Positions 55,434 through 64,000 of a stretch of DNA of 64,000 bases are shown here, piece after piece. A model generated the notes under the pieces. It was not told where the DNA came from, did not search any database, and saw only the letters and a program-made list of their open reading frames with translations. The first letter of the stretch is position 1. Every line of letters begins with the position of its first letter. Source of the stretch: Candidatus Acidulidesulfobacter diazotrophicus (GTDB taxonomy: Bacteria > SZUA-79 > Acidulodesulfobacterales > Acidulodesulfobacteraceae); NCBI GenBank assembly GCA_004195025.1, contig SGBB01000010.1, forward strand, positions 1 to 64,000, read 5' to 3'. The position numbers were made by a program, and so were the translations under genes.

Positions 55434-56270
55434 ATGCTTTCTTTATTGCTTCAAAATTTTAGATGGCAAGACATTGCAGATATATTATTTGTAACTTTTA
55501 TAATATATCGCATATTAATGCTAATAAAAGGCACTGGCGCATTTCAGGTATTAATAGGACTTATTGTTATTTTTTTAATTTTCTTAATAGCCGTGGCTTT
55601 AAAACTTTATGCTACAGAATTTATTTTTGGAGATTTTTTAAGTTCAATAATTATTGTCATAGTCGTACTTTTCAGAAATGAAATAAGAAAAGCTTTAATT
55701 GAAGTTGGAAAAAATCCATTTGCTATCGCACAGAATAAACTTGAGAAAGTGAGTATTATAGAAGAAACTTCGCATGCGGTAATAGAATTGGCAAATAAGC
55801 AAACAGGAGCAATAATCGTTTTTGAAAGAAATGTATTTCTTGGAGATTATTTAAAAATCGGTATTAAATTAGACTCTTTAATTTCACAAGAATTATTAAT
55901 AAGTATTTTTACGCCGCCTTCTCCGCTTCATGACGGTGCGGTTATTATTCAAAAAGGCAGAATTACCGCTGCTTCCTGCTATCTGCCTCTGTCAACCGAA
56001 GAAAATATAGATCAAAATTTTGGCACAAGACATAGGTCTGCCATAGGACTTTCCGAATTAACCGATGCCCTTTCTATCGTTATTTCCGAAGAAACAGGGC
56101 ATATCTCAATAGTAATGCCTAAAAAAATTATTAAAATTTCAAATATAGAAGAGTTGAAAACCGTTTTATTTAAAAATACTTCTGAACAAACTAATGAAAA
56201 TAAGCTCTTATTAAAATCTGTTTATGAATTAATTTTTGGTACAAATAAAAACGATAATAATAATGAATAA
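55434..56270 (+). CDS. cdaA: diadenylate cyclase
   Basis: A 278-residue CdaA/DacA. Three N-terminal membrane helices (about 12-85), then the DAC domain with SPLHDGAVIIQKG (DGA motif) and GTRHRSAIGLSE (RHR motif). It makes the second messenger cyclic di-AMP. Followed by a ybbR-like regulator and glmM, the conserved cdaA-cdaR-glmM arrangement. Confidence 0.95.
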   Translation: MLSLLLQNFRWQDIADILFVTFIIYRILMLIKGTGAFQVLIGLIVIFLIFLIAVALKLYATEFIFGDFLSSIIIVIVVLFRNEIRKALIEVGKNPFAIAQNKLEKVSIIEETSHAVIELANKQTGAIIVFERNVFLGDYLKIGIKLDSLISQELLISIFTPPSPLHDGAVIIQKGRITAASCYLPLSTEENIDQNFGTRHRSAIGLSELTDALSIVISEETGHISIVMPKKIIKISNIEELKTVLFKNTSEQTNENKLLLKSVYELIFGTNKNDNNNE

Positions 56271-56937
56271 AAATTTAAGAAATATAAAAAATATAGTAAA
56301 AGGCAACTCATGGCTTAAAATAATTTCTTTATTTATCGCTATTTTTATATGGATATATGTGATAGGCGGAAAAAAATACGATATTAATCTGCATGCCGGT
56401 CTTAAGATATATGCTTTGCCTAAAGGGCTTGCTATCAGCAATACTCTGCCAAAAAAAATTATAGTAAAATTAAGGGGTTCAAAAGTTTCATTTATGAAAT
56501 TAAATAAAAAAATATATTTTAGAATTAACGGAAGCTCACTTTTAAGTAAAAAAAATACATTGATTTTAAGTCAGTCTTATTTAGATTTACCTTCAAGTAT
56601 AAGAGTTGTAAGTATTTATCCTAAGATTATTCCTGTGATAATAAGCAGAATTGTTGTAAAATATATAAAAGTTCTTCCTTTATTTAAAGGAAAATTGAAA
56701 ATGGGCTACTATCTAAAAAATATTTCTTTTTTTCCGCAATATGTAAAAGTTAAAGGACCGAAAGATATTGTAGATAATCTTTCGGTTATTACTACAAAAA
56801 AAATAAATATCAATAATCTTAAAAGAAATGCATTAGTCAGGATAAATTTAGTTGACCCTACAAAATTCCTTAAAATTTTATACAATAAAAAAATTAATAT
56901 CAACTTAGTTATCGGCAGGATTAAAAAAAATGCGTAA
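56263..56937 (+). CDS. YbbR/CdaR-like protein
   Basis: A 224-residue protein with one N-terminal membrane helix (about 20-38: SWLKIISLFIAIFIWIYVIG) and YbbR-like extracytoplasmic repeats. In the conserved operon the YbbR protein binds and modulates CdaA. I choose ATG 56263 (MNKNLRNIKN), which overlaps the end of cdaA; a TTG 27 bases upstream is possible. The gene overlaps glmM by eight bases. Confidence 0.85.
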   Translation: MNKNLRNIKNIVKGNSWLKIISLFIAIFIWIYVIGGKKYDINLHAGLKIYALPKGLAISNTLPKKIIVKLRGSKVSFMKLNKKIYFRINGSSLLSKKNTLILSQSYLDLPSSIRVVSIYPKIIPVIISRIVVKYIKVLPLFKGKLKMGYYLKNISFFPQYVKVKGPKDIVDNLSVITTKKININNLKRNALVRINLVDPTKFLKILYNKKININLVIGRIKKNA

Positions 56938-58288
56938 ATTGTTTGGTACAGACGGGATTCGCGGTATTGCAAATAAAGATCCGCTTACTCCCGAAAATGC
57001 TTTAAGGCTTGGGATGGCATTGATTTATGTTTTAAATTTAAAATCTCCGGGCAAAAAATTAAAAATCGTCATAGGAAAAGATACAAGAATTTCAGGCTAT
57101 ATGTTAGAAACGGCTCTTTCTTCAGGTATTTGTTCTATGGGTTCCGACGTATATCTCATAGGCCCTATGCCTACTCCGGGCGTTGCTTTTATAACTTCAA
57201 GCATGAGGGCAGACGCAGGGGTTGTAATTTCTGCTTCGCATAATCCGTATTATGATAACGGCATAAAGTTCTTTGACTGTAAAGGATTTAAATTTCCCGA
57301 AGAACTTGAATATAAAATTGAGGATGTATTTTTTTCATCTATACTTGATTCAAGCGAATTAAGACCTGTAAATGCCGATATAGGCAAAGCTCACAGAATT
57401 GATGATGCAACCGGAAGATATGTAATTTTTACAAAATTAACATTTCCAAAATGTCTTACGTTAAACAGACTTAAAATTGTGATTGACTGTGCAAACGGAG
57501 CAGGCTATAAAGCAGCCCCTGAAGTATTTAGCGAGTTAGGAGCGGAAGTTATAATCACGGCATCAAAACCCGACGGCTTGAATATAAATGAAAAATGCGG
57601 CTCTATGCATCCTGAATTTATCAGCTCGGAAGTTTTAAAAAATAAAGCAGATATAGGTATTGCATTTGACGGAGACGGCGATAGAGCAATTTTTTGTGAT
57701 GAAAACGGTAAGATTTTGTACGGCGATGAATTTCTTGCTATTTGCGCTTTATATATGAAAGATATCGGAGAATTAAAAAATAACGGGATTGTGACGACGT
57801 CTATGTCAAACATTGCTCTTGAAATATTAATGAAAAAAAACGGCATTAATATAACTTATGCTGATGTTGGTGATAGATATATAATGGAACAAATGATTAA
57901 AAAAGGATTTAATCTCGGCGGAGAGCAATCGGGCCATATAATTTTTTTAGATGTTGCAAACACGGGGGACGCGACAATATCAGCTTTAAAACTTTTAACT
58001 ATTATGATAAAATTAAATAAATCGTTGTCGGAGTTAAGAAAAATTATAACACCATATCCGCAAGTTTTAATAAATATAGATGTTCCGTATAAAAAGAATT
58101 TAGATGAATTGCCTGAATTCAATAAAAAAATTATTCATTATAATAAAATATTGGAAAATAAAGGAAGAATTTTTATAAGATATTCAGGCACGCAGAATTA
58201 TTTAAGAATTCTTGTGGAAGGCGAAGACAATGAAGAAATTAATAAAATCGGATTAGACTTAAAAGAAGAAATATTGAAAAATTTTTAA
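56930..58288 (+). CDS. glmM: phosphoglucosamine mutase
   Basis: A 452-residue alpha-D-phosphohexomutase: KLFGTDGIRGIANKDPLTPE at the start, catalytic Ser in VVISASHNPYYDNGIKFF (Ser103), metal loop DGDGDRAI and sugar loop GEQSGHIIF. Converts glucosamine-6-P to glucosamine-1-P for cell wall precursors. End of the cdaA-ybbR-glmM unit. Confidence 0.97.
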   Translation: MRKLFGTDGIRGIANKDPLTPENALRLGMALIYVLNLKSPGKKLKIVIGKDTRISGYMLETALSSGICSMGSDVYLIGPMPTPGVAFITSSMRADAGVVISASHNPYYDNGIKFFDCKGFKFPEELEYKIEDVFFSSILDSSELRPVNADIGKAHRIDDATGRYVIFTKLTFPKCLTLNRLKIVIDCANGAGYKAAPEVFSELGAEVIITASKPDGLNINEKCGSMHPEFISSEVLKNKADIGIAFDGDGDRAIFCDENGKILYGDEFLAICALYMKDIGELKNNGIVTTSMSNIALEILMKKNGINITYADVGDRYIMEQMIKKGFNLGGEQSGHIIFLDVANTGDATISALKLLTIMIKLNKSLSELRKIITPYPQVLINIDVPYKKNLDELPEFNKKIIHYNKILENKGRIFIRYSGTQNYLRILVEGEDNEEINKIGLDLKEEILKNF

Positions 58289-58470
58289 CAAAATTTATAA
58301 TATGAAAAAAACTGCCTGATAAATAAATAAATAGATAAATTATATTATAAAACTACAGATAACGGAAATGAGTTTAGTATTCGAATTATATTATAAACCT
58401 ATGGGAGCGTTTAAGTTTAAATTTATAAATATTTAATAAGTGTTTATAAATTTAAAATGACGGATAAGCA

Positions 58471-59214
58471 ATGAAATTAGGGGTTAATATTGATCATATT
58501 GCAACTTTAAGAAATGCACGCGGGGGCGAATTTCCATCCCCTTTGCATGCGGCTTTTACAGTTTTAGAAGCAGGAGCTTTTAATGTAACGTGCCATTTAA
58601 GAGAAGACAGGAGGCATATAAAGGACAATGATATAAGATTAATCTCGGAACAGACAAAAAGATTAAATTTGGAAATGGCTGCAAATGACGAAATAATTTC
58701 TATAGCTCTTGAAGTAATTCCAAGATCAATTACTTTAGTTCCGGAAAAAAGGCAGGAACTTACCACCGAAGGCGGTTTAAACGTAGTTCTTGATATTGAG
58801 AAATATAAAAAAATAAATGATAAATTCAGGTCTAAAGGCATAAATGTATCGGCTTTTATTGAACCTGAAGAACTTCAAATTGAAGCGGCAAAAAAAGCTG
58901 AATTTAATTTTATTGAAATTCACACAGGGAAGTATGCGCAATATCTTGATCCTTTAAAAAGATATGAAGAATTAACCAGAATTAAAAAAGCAGCCGAATT
59001 TGCTTTAAATATTGGACTTAAAGTAAATGCGGGTCATGGATTAAATTATGAAAATACCCGCGATATAGCAGAGATAGCAGGAATTTATGAACTTAATATA
59101 GGTTATTCAATCGTAGCGCATGCTGTATTTACCGGCCTTGATAATGCCGTTAAAGAAATGCTTGATATTATTAAAACAGCCGGATTAATAAATAATTGCG
59201 GAAAATTAAAATAG
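58471..59214 (+). CDS. pdxJ: pyridoxine 5'-phosphate synthase
   Basis: A 247-residue PdxJ: LGVNIDHIATLRNARGG, VTCHLREDRRHIKDND, IEIHTGKYAQ and VNAGHGLNYENT are all present. Last step of DXP-dependent vitamin B6 synthesis. pdxJ followed by acpS is a widely conserved pair. Confidence 0.97.
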   Translation: MKLGVNIDHIATLRNARGGEFPSPLHAAFTVLEAGAFNVTCHLREDRRHIKDNDIRLISEQTKRLNLEMAANDEIISIALEVIPRSITLVPEKRQELTTEGGLNVVLDIEKYKKINDKFRSKGINVSAFIEPEELQIEAAKKAEFNFIEIHTGKYAQYLDPLKRYEELTRIKKAAEFALNIGLKVNAGHGLNYENTRDIAEIAGIYELNIGYSIVAHAVFTGLDNAVKEMLDIIKTAGLINNCGKLK

Positions 59215-59447
59215 TTAATTTTATAACATTAACTATTTTAATCTAGTTTATTTTATTAATATATAATTTATATCTGAATATTTATATACTATTTATTATT
59301 GTATTATTATTATAATAATAAACTTAAGTAAAATAATAAATAAAAAATATAATATAATATAATTATTTATAAAAAATAAAAAGGTATAATAAATTAAAAT
59401 GCAAATTGCAATAATATTTAAAATAATAATACTTAAAGGTTTTATAA

Positions 59448-59840
59448 GTGATTAGCGGAATAGGACTTGATATTGTCAGCATTGACAGGATTAAGTCGTT
59501 AAAAGAAAATTATGGCGACAGATTCTTAAACAGGGTTTTTTCGGCAAAAGAATTAAATAATATTAATAAAATTAAACATAAAAATAAAATTGAACAAAAA
59601 ATAGCAGGGTTTTTTGCGGCAAAAGAAGCCTTTTTAAAGTCTTTACATATCGGTCTTTTTTCTATTCCGTTTAATTCTATAAATGTGTTTAATGAGCAAA
59701 ACGGAGCGCCTTTTTTATTTATAGATGATGAAATTAAAAAATTTATTTTAAATAAATATAACGCTAAAATAAATAAAATTAGTTTATCTATTTCTCATGA
59801 CAATGGTTTTGCTGCAGCAATTGTTATATTAGAAAATTAA
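59448..59840 (+). CDS. acpS: holo-[acyl-carrier-protein] synthase
   Basis: A 130-residue phosphopantetheinyl transferase: GIGLDIVSIDRI with the metal-binding Asp, and FFAAKEAFLKSL with the Glu. Activates ACP for fatty-acid synthesis. Starts with GTG at 59448. Confidence 0.95.
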   Translation: MISGIGLDIVSIDRIKSLKENYGDRFLNRVFSAKELNNINKIKHKNKIEQKIAGFFAAKEAFLKSLHIGLFSIPFNSINVFNEQNGAPFLFIDDEIKKFILNKYNAKINKISLSISHDNGFAAAIVILEN

Positions 59841-59849
59841 AAACATAAA

Positions 59850-61463
59850 ATGAAATTATATTATTCGGAAAATTTAAAACAAATAGATTCTAAAACATAT
59901 TCAGATTTTGGATATTCTGAAACTATTTTAATGGAAAATGCCGGTTCTGCATGCTTTAGAGAATTTGTCAAAATTTATAATAATAATGATTTAAAGTGCG
60001 ATAGTATTATTTCTGTTATTTGCGGTAAAGGAAACAACGGAGGAGACGGTTTTGTATTCTCAAGATATTTATTTAATGCCGGTTATAACGTAAAAACGGT
60101 TATAACGACCGATACTGATAACTATGCAGGTATTGCTAAATTAAATCTTGAAATATTAATTAAATTAAATGCTGAAATAATTCCGGTGACAAAAGAAGAC
60201 GACATAGGTATTTTATCAAATTTATTAGATAAAACAGATATTCTTGCAGATGCTGTTTTCGGTATCGGTATTAATCGGGAAATTACCGGTTTTTATAAAA
60301 ATGTTATTGAAACTATTGATAGCAAAAACAATTATGACGTGTTATGCATAGATAATCCCAGCGGTTTTAACACCGATAGCGGTTTTTATATGGGAGCGGG
60401 CATAAAGAATAATATTAAAAAAATATTTACATTTGGCGGTTTAAAAGTCGGATTATATTTAAATGAAGGAGAAAAATTAAATTTACATAATAAAACAATA
60501 TTAATAGATATAAACCATCCACGGTATTTATTAGAAAAATATTATTCAAATATTGAAACTTTGGATGAAAAAAAAATTGCCGCTCTTTTGCCGGAGAGAA
60601 TGCCTTTTAACACAAAATTTGATTACGGTCATGTATTAATTATAGCAGGGAGTCCCGGAAAAACCGGAGCAGCATATATGTCGTCTTTATCTGCGCTTAA
60701 GGCAGGAGCAGGGCTTGTAACTTTGGCAGTGCCTAACGAACTGAATCAAATTTTAGAAATTAAAACATCAGAAGTAATGACTTACCCTGTAATTAACGAC
60801 GGTTCGGGCTATTTTAACATTAACGGGGTTGACGATATAGCAAAAAACTTATTAAAAAACATAACAGCAGTTGTTATTGGTCCTGGACTCGGATTAAAAA
60901 AGCAGACGGCCGATTTTTTATATAATATTCTTGAAATAATTGAAGTCCCTATTATCATAGATGCCGACGGATTAAATTTAATTTCGGAAGATATGAATTT
61001 TTTTAAAAAATTAACTGCAAAAAAGAAAAATATTATACTGACGCCTCATTATAAAGAAATGGAAAGACTTACTAAAATTGACAGAAAAATAATAGAAAAA
61101 GACCCTATAAAAATCGGCAGCGAGTTTGTTGCAGAATATGGCGTCTATTTACTTCTAAAAGATTCCAGCATGTTTGTTTTTAGCAACAACGCTAAAGATA
61201 AAGCAATTCAATATAAACATAGTTCATTGCTTTCAAGCGGCGGAAGCGGGGATGTTTTAAGCGGTTTAACGGGTTCATTTGCGGCTCAGGGTATAGATTT
61301 ATTTAAATCAATGTGTTTATCTTCATATTTATTAGTGTATTCCGCAAATAACCTTAAATGCAAATTCGGCGAATCAGGCGCCGGAGCAGTTGAAATAGCT
61401 TTAAATATACCGCATTCTATCAATTTGTTAAAAAATCCCGGATTCCTGCTTTCGCAGGAATGA
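59850..61463 (+). CDS. nnrD: bifunctional NAD(P)HX epimerase / dehydratase
   Basis: A 537-residue repair enzyme for hydrated NAD(P)H. The N-terminal epimerase (NnrE, about 1-215) has CGKGNNGGDGFVFSRYL; the C-terminal ADP-dependent dehydratase (NnrD, about 235-525) has GPGLGLKKQTADF, IIDADGLNLIS and SSGGSGDVLSGLTGSFAAQG. The last codons (NPGFLLSQE, stop TGA) are made from a REP-like repeat that has moved into the 3' end. Starts nine bases after acpS. Confidence 0.92.
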   Translation: MKLYYSENLKQIDSKTYSDFGYSETILMENAGSACFREFVKIYNNNDLKCDSIISVICGKGNNGGDGFVFSRYLFNAGYNVKTVITTDTDNYAGIAKLNLEILIKLNAEIIPVTKEDDIGILSNLLDKTDILADAVFGIGINREITGFYKNVIETIDSKNNYDVLCIDNPSGFNTDSGFYMGAGIKNNIKKIFTFGGLKVGLYLNEGEKLNLHNKTILIDINHPRYLLEKYYSNIETLDEKKIAALLPERMPFNTKFDYGHVLIIAGSPGKTGAAYMSSLSALKAGAGLVTLAVPNELNQILEIKTSEVMTYPVINDGSGYFNINGVDDIAKNLLKNITAVVIGPGLGLKKQTADFLYNILEIIEVPIIIDADGLNLISEDMNFFKKLTAKKKNIILTPHYKEMERLTKIDRKIIEKDPIKIGSEFVAEYGVYLLLKDSSMFVFSNNAKDKAIQYKHSSLLSSGGSGDVLSGLTGSFAAQGIDLFKSMCLSSYLLVYSANNLKCKFGESGAGAVEIALNIPHSINLLKNPGFLLSQE

Positions 61464-61475
61464 CTTTCTTCGGAA
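61434..61475. repeat. REP-like repeat at the 3' end of nnrD, copy 6
   Basis: ATCCCGGATTCCTGCTTTCG, then CAGGAATGACTTTC. The stem TCCTGC/GCAGGA spans 61444-61460 and the stop codon falls within GGAATGAC. Confidence 0.7.
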
Positions 61476-61776
61476 TATAGAACAATAAGCAGAAATAAGC
61501 AGAGCGGAATAATAATTGTAGAGTGATAGTTAATATATAATAACAACATATAATATATATAAACATACATAGTTAATATATAATAACAACATATAATATA
61601 TATAAACATACATAGTTAATATATAATAACAACATATAATATATATAAACATACAATGATAAATAAATTAATATAATAATAGAAACAAATAATATAAGAA
61701 TAAGTATTAAATTAAAATATTGTGCATAAATATAATAATAAAAATAAATAAATAATTCAGGAATAGGAGCTTATAT
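61464..61776. other. spacer with 43-bp tandem repeats
   Basis: No gene. Contains the three 43-bp tandem repeats at 61526-61654; the rest is AT-rich. The short GGAGC before the CBS gene is its ribosome site. Confidence 0.6.
61526..61654. repeat. 43-bp tandem repeat, three exact copies
   Basis: Units 61526-61568, 61569-61611, 61612-61654, each starting ATAGTTAATATATAATAACA and ending ATATAAACATAC. Copies look identical, so expansion is recent. No spacers, hence not CRISPR. Confidence 0.92.
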
Positions 61777-62241
61777 ATGATAAAAGCAAAAGATATAATG
61801 AGTACAGATTTGATAACTGTAAATCAAGGCACCGATATTAAAACCTTATCTAAAATATTTATTGATAAAAAAATTAATTCAGTACCCGTAGTTGACGATG
61901 AGGGTAAACTAATGGGCATAGTGTCTGAGACCGATATTGTTTATCAGGATGCAAGTCTTCATATACCTACTGTTTTTACTATATTTGACAGTATTTTCTA
62001 CCTTCAAAGTTCAAAACATTTTAAAGATGATTTAAAAAAGATAACGGGTTCTAAAGTTAAGGATATTATGACCGATAAAGTTGTTTCGGTTAAAGAAGAT
62101 GATTCTATATATGATATTGCCACCATAATTACTGAAAAAAAATTTTATTCTATCCCGGTAGTAGATGATAATAATAATTTAAAAGGGATAGTTTCAAGAT
62201 TTGATATAATAAAATCTATGATGAGCGGAAATCAAAAGTGA
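61777..62241 (+). CDS. CBS-domain pair protein
   Basis: A 154-residue stand-alone CBS pair: MSTDLITVNQGTDIKTLSKIFIDKKINSVPVVDDEGKLMGIVSETDI, then VKDIMTDKVVSVKEDDSIYDIATIITEKKFYSIPVVDDNNNLKGIVSR. Such proteins bind adenine nucleotides and regulate partners. Stop and the tsaE GTG start overlap by four bases. Confidence 0.9.
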   Translation: MIKAKDIMSTDLITVNQGTDIKTLSKIFIDKKINSVPVVDDEGKLMGIVSETDIVYQDASLHIPTVFTIFDSIFYLQSSKHFKDDLKKITGSKVKDIMTDKVVSVKEDDSIYDIATIITEKKFYSIPVVDDNNNLKGIVSRFDIIKSMMSGNQK

Positions 62242-62792
62242 ATTTGCCGTTTAAATATTTATCAAAATTTCCTTCCGAAACGGAACAAATATCAAAAGAA
62301 TTCGCAAGCATTGTGTTTTCTGGAGATTTCATTCTTTTAAAGGGAAGATTAGGCGCCGGAAAAACAAAATTTGTTTCAGGATTTGTTAAAAATTTTTGCA
62401 ATAACACGGATAATAATATTGTAACAAGTCCGACTTTCAGCTTAATAAATAGATATTTTTGCGATGAAAATATAGTAATTGATCATTTTGATTTTTACAG
62501 ACTAAAAAATTTATATGATCTTGAAAATTCTGGATTTTTTGATTCTTTAGCATCCGATTCTATTACAATAGCGGAATGGGGAGATAAAATTGATTTTGAT
62601 TATAGAAATATTTTAAAAAATTATTATTTTGAAGTTACTATAATTACAAAAGAAGATGGTAGTAAAGACATAGATAATAAAAACACGGAGAACATAGCTA
62701 TGAACATAAATAATAATAATGCAGTAAATTTGCCTGAAAATTCGCTGAAAAATTTATATAGAGAAATAATTATTGATAAAAAATATATTTAA
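62238..62792 (+). CDS. tsaE: tRNA threonylcarbamoyladenosine ATPase TsaE
   Basis: A 184-residue TsaE: Walker A LKGRLGAGKTKFVSGF, TSPTFSLINRYF, DHFDFYRLKNLYDLE and ITIAEWGDKI. Works with TsaB/TsaC/TsaD to make t6A37 in ANN-reading tRNAs. GTG start overlapping the CBS gene. The last 50 residues are Asn-rich and beyond the usual end. Confidence 0.92.
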   Translation: MNLPFKYLSKFPSETEQISKEFASIVFSGDFILLKGRLGAGKTKFVSGFVKNFCNNTDNNIVTSPTFSLINRYFCDENIVIDHFDFYRLKNLYDLENSGFFDSLASDSITIAEWGDKIDFDYRNILKNYYFEVTIITKEDGSKDIDNKNTENIAMNINNNNAVNLPENSLKNLYREIIIDKKYI

Positions 62793-62862
62793 ACATGTTA
62801 ATTTTTATTGAATTATACTTGACCTTAATCAATAATAATATTTAGTCAATATAAGATTCATA

Positions 62863-62948
62863 TCTTAATCCGGTAATAGAAACTGTCATTGATATATAAA
62901 TGACAAGCAATACTGGCTGGATTCCCATCTGCGAGGGAATGGCTTTGA
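62863..62948. repeat. REP-like dispersed repeat, copy 7
   Basis: CTTAATCCGGTAATAGAAAC (inverse of the family's end motif), then GGCTGGATTCCCATCTGCGA with GGGAATGGC. Confidence 0.65.
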
Positions 62949-63035
62949 AATGAAAATTAAAAATTAAAATAAAGAAAAACTATAAATTGATAAGTTTAAA
63001 TTAATTAATTAATTAATAAATAAAGGAAATCTATT

Positions 63036-64000
63036 ATGGAAAATTTTGATATCTGCGTAATAGGCGGGGGTCCCGCAGGTTATGTAGCGGCATTGAAATC
63101 AGCGCTTAACGGTATGAAAATTGCTGTAATTGAAAAGGATAAATTAGGCGGAACTTGCCTAAATAGAGGATGTATACCCACAAAAGTATTATACTCAAAA
63201 GCTAAATTTTTAAATAGTTTGAAATCGGGAGTAAGCGGTTTTCATATAGATAAATATAATTATAATTATGAAGATATAATAAACTATAAAGATGAAGTTG
63301 TTTCAACATTGGTAAGCGGCGTAGGTAAATTGCTAAAAGCAAGGAATGTCAGTGTTTTTAACGGTGCAGCTTTTATTGTATCTGCCCCCGATAAAAAAAA
63401 TAATATTTCAGGAGTGATTAAAATAGTTATTAAAAGTCAAGAAAATAACAATAACAATAATAATAATAATAATAAGGAATTAGAAATATCCGCATCTAAT
63501 ATTATAGTTGCGACAGGATCCTCTCCTGCTATGATTCCTGCATTCCATATAGACCATAACAATATTATTACTTCCGACGAAATATTAAATATAAAATCAA
63601 TACCGAAAGATATCGCTATTATCGGAGCAGGGGTTATCGGATGCGAATTTGCGAATATTTTTAACGAATTTGGTTCTAAAGTTACGATGCTTGAACTTTT
63701 GCCGGCTATATTAAGTACGGAAGATAAAGAAATTTCTAAATTTACCAATAAAATACTGGCATCAAAAGACATTGAAATTAGAACTTCTATTGAAGTGGAT
63801 AATATATCGGCCGGCGGCAAAGGCGCAATTGTTTCGCTAAAGACGGGAGAAAAGATTGAAGCGGAAAAAGTATTGGTGTCTATCGGCAGAATTCTTAATA
63901 CGAATAATTTAGGTTTAAAGGAAATAGGAGTAGAATTGGATTCTAAAGGAAAAATAAAAACGGATGTTCATAATGAGACAAATATTGCAGGAATATATGC
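63036..64000 (+). CDS. lpdA: dihydrolipoamide dehydrogenase (partial, runs off right edge)
   Basis: First 321 residues of a Lpd-type flavoprotein. FDICVIGGGPAGYVAALKSA binds FAD, GGTCLNRGCIPTKVLYSKAK has the redox Cys pair CLNRGC, and AIIGAGVIGCEFANIFNEFGSKVTMLE the NAD site. An Asn run of ten or so residues (63447-63476, AAT/AAC triplets) is inserted before the NAD domain. It oxidises protein-bound dihydrolipoate with NAD+; possible partner of the LbpA proteins. AAGGAAA precedes the ATG. Confidence 0.92.
   Translation, partial: MENFDICVIGGGPAGYVAALKSALNGMKIAVIEKDKLGGTCLNRGCIPTKVLYSKAKFLNSLKSGVSGFHIDKYNYNYEDIINYKDEVVSTLVSGVGKLLKARNVSVFNGAAFIVSAPDKKNNISGVIKIVIKSQENNNNNNNNNNKELEISASNIIVATGSSPAMIPAFHIDHNNIITSDEILNIKSIPKDIAIIGAGVIGCEFANIFNEFGSKVTMLELLPAILSTEDKEISKFTNKILASKDIEIRTSIEVDNISAGGKGAIVSLKTGEKIEAEKVLVSIGRILNTNNLGLKEIGVELDSKGKIKTDVHNETNIAGIY

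Noticed and set aside
61526-61654. Possible CRISPR array or iteron origin
   Set aside because: Three identical 43-bp units, no spacers, no replication gene nearby.

Overview
This 64-kb window is very AT-rich bacterial chromosome (lowest GC between genes, many A/T homopolymers, codons ending in A/T, Asn/Lys/Ile-rich proteins). It is Gram-negative: it has a TamB-type protein, an Omp85 barrel protein, an RND efflux pair and a lipoprotein adaptor. The mix of an anaerobic-type cobalamin operon, a type IV pilus motor and an sHdr-type sulfur-oxidation locus suggests a sulfur-metabolising, Deltaproteobacteria-like lineage. Acidulodesulfobacterales-like organisms are my guess; nothing in the window fixes the taxonomy.

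Layout. 1-4.2 kb: accessory region with a coiled-coil membrane protein, three toxin-antitoxin-like modules (PIN plus small partner; DUF4258 plus YgiT-type zinc finger; frameshifted AbrB plus PIN), a three-copy 45-bp repeat around them, and a periplasmic DsrE-like protein bordered by long perfect hairpins. 4.9-12.4 kb: TamB and an Omp85 protein carrying an 18-bp in-frame minisatellite. 12.6-19.8 kb: anaerobic cobalamin genes cbiD-cbiET-cbiL-cbiF-cbiG-cbiH, several with Asn-rich insertions. 20-25.8 kb: UDP-glucuronate decarboxylase, GspF/PilC, GspE/PilB, AroD, tautomerase. 25.8-27.6 kb: gene-poor stretch with an IS605-like end relic, a 42-bp tandem repeat, a candidate small RNA with terminator, tRNA-Asn and a frameshifted gene. 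27.7-32.2 kb: more GC-rich sugar block (glucose-dehydrogenase-like SDR, GH15 glucoamylase, aquaporin). 32.5-37.1 kb: RND adaptor and pump.

37.2-50.2 kb is the most interesting part: an ArsR-family regulator with a palindrome over its promoter, then hdrC1-hdrB1-hdrA-hdrC2-hdrB2, two GcvH-like lipoate-binding proteins (LbpA), a radical SAM protein, a lipoate-ligase fused to an LplB-like and a DUF116-like domain, a second radical SAM protein, an OsmC-like protein and a methyltransferase. This matches the sHdr-LbpA pathway of sulfane-sulfur oxidation with its own lipoate-assembly enzymes (sLpl(AB), LipS1, LipS2): the ligase attaches octanoate/lipoate to LbpA, the radical SAM pair inserts sulfur, and LbpA carries sulfur intermediates to the Hdr-like complex.

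50.3-64 kb is housekeeping: tilS, ftsH, folP, cdaA, ybbR-like, glmM, pdxJ, acpS, nnrE/nnrD fusion, a CBS protein, tsaE and a dihydrolipoamide dehydrogenase running off the right edge. REP-like repeats built around CATTCCCGC/GCGGGAATCC hairpins lie between genes throughout; one supplies the last codons of the nnrE/nnrD gene.
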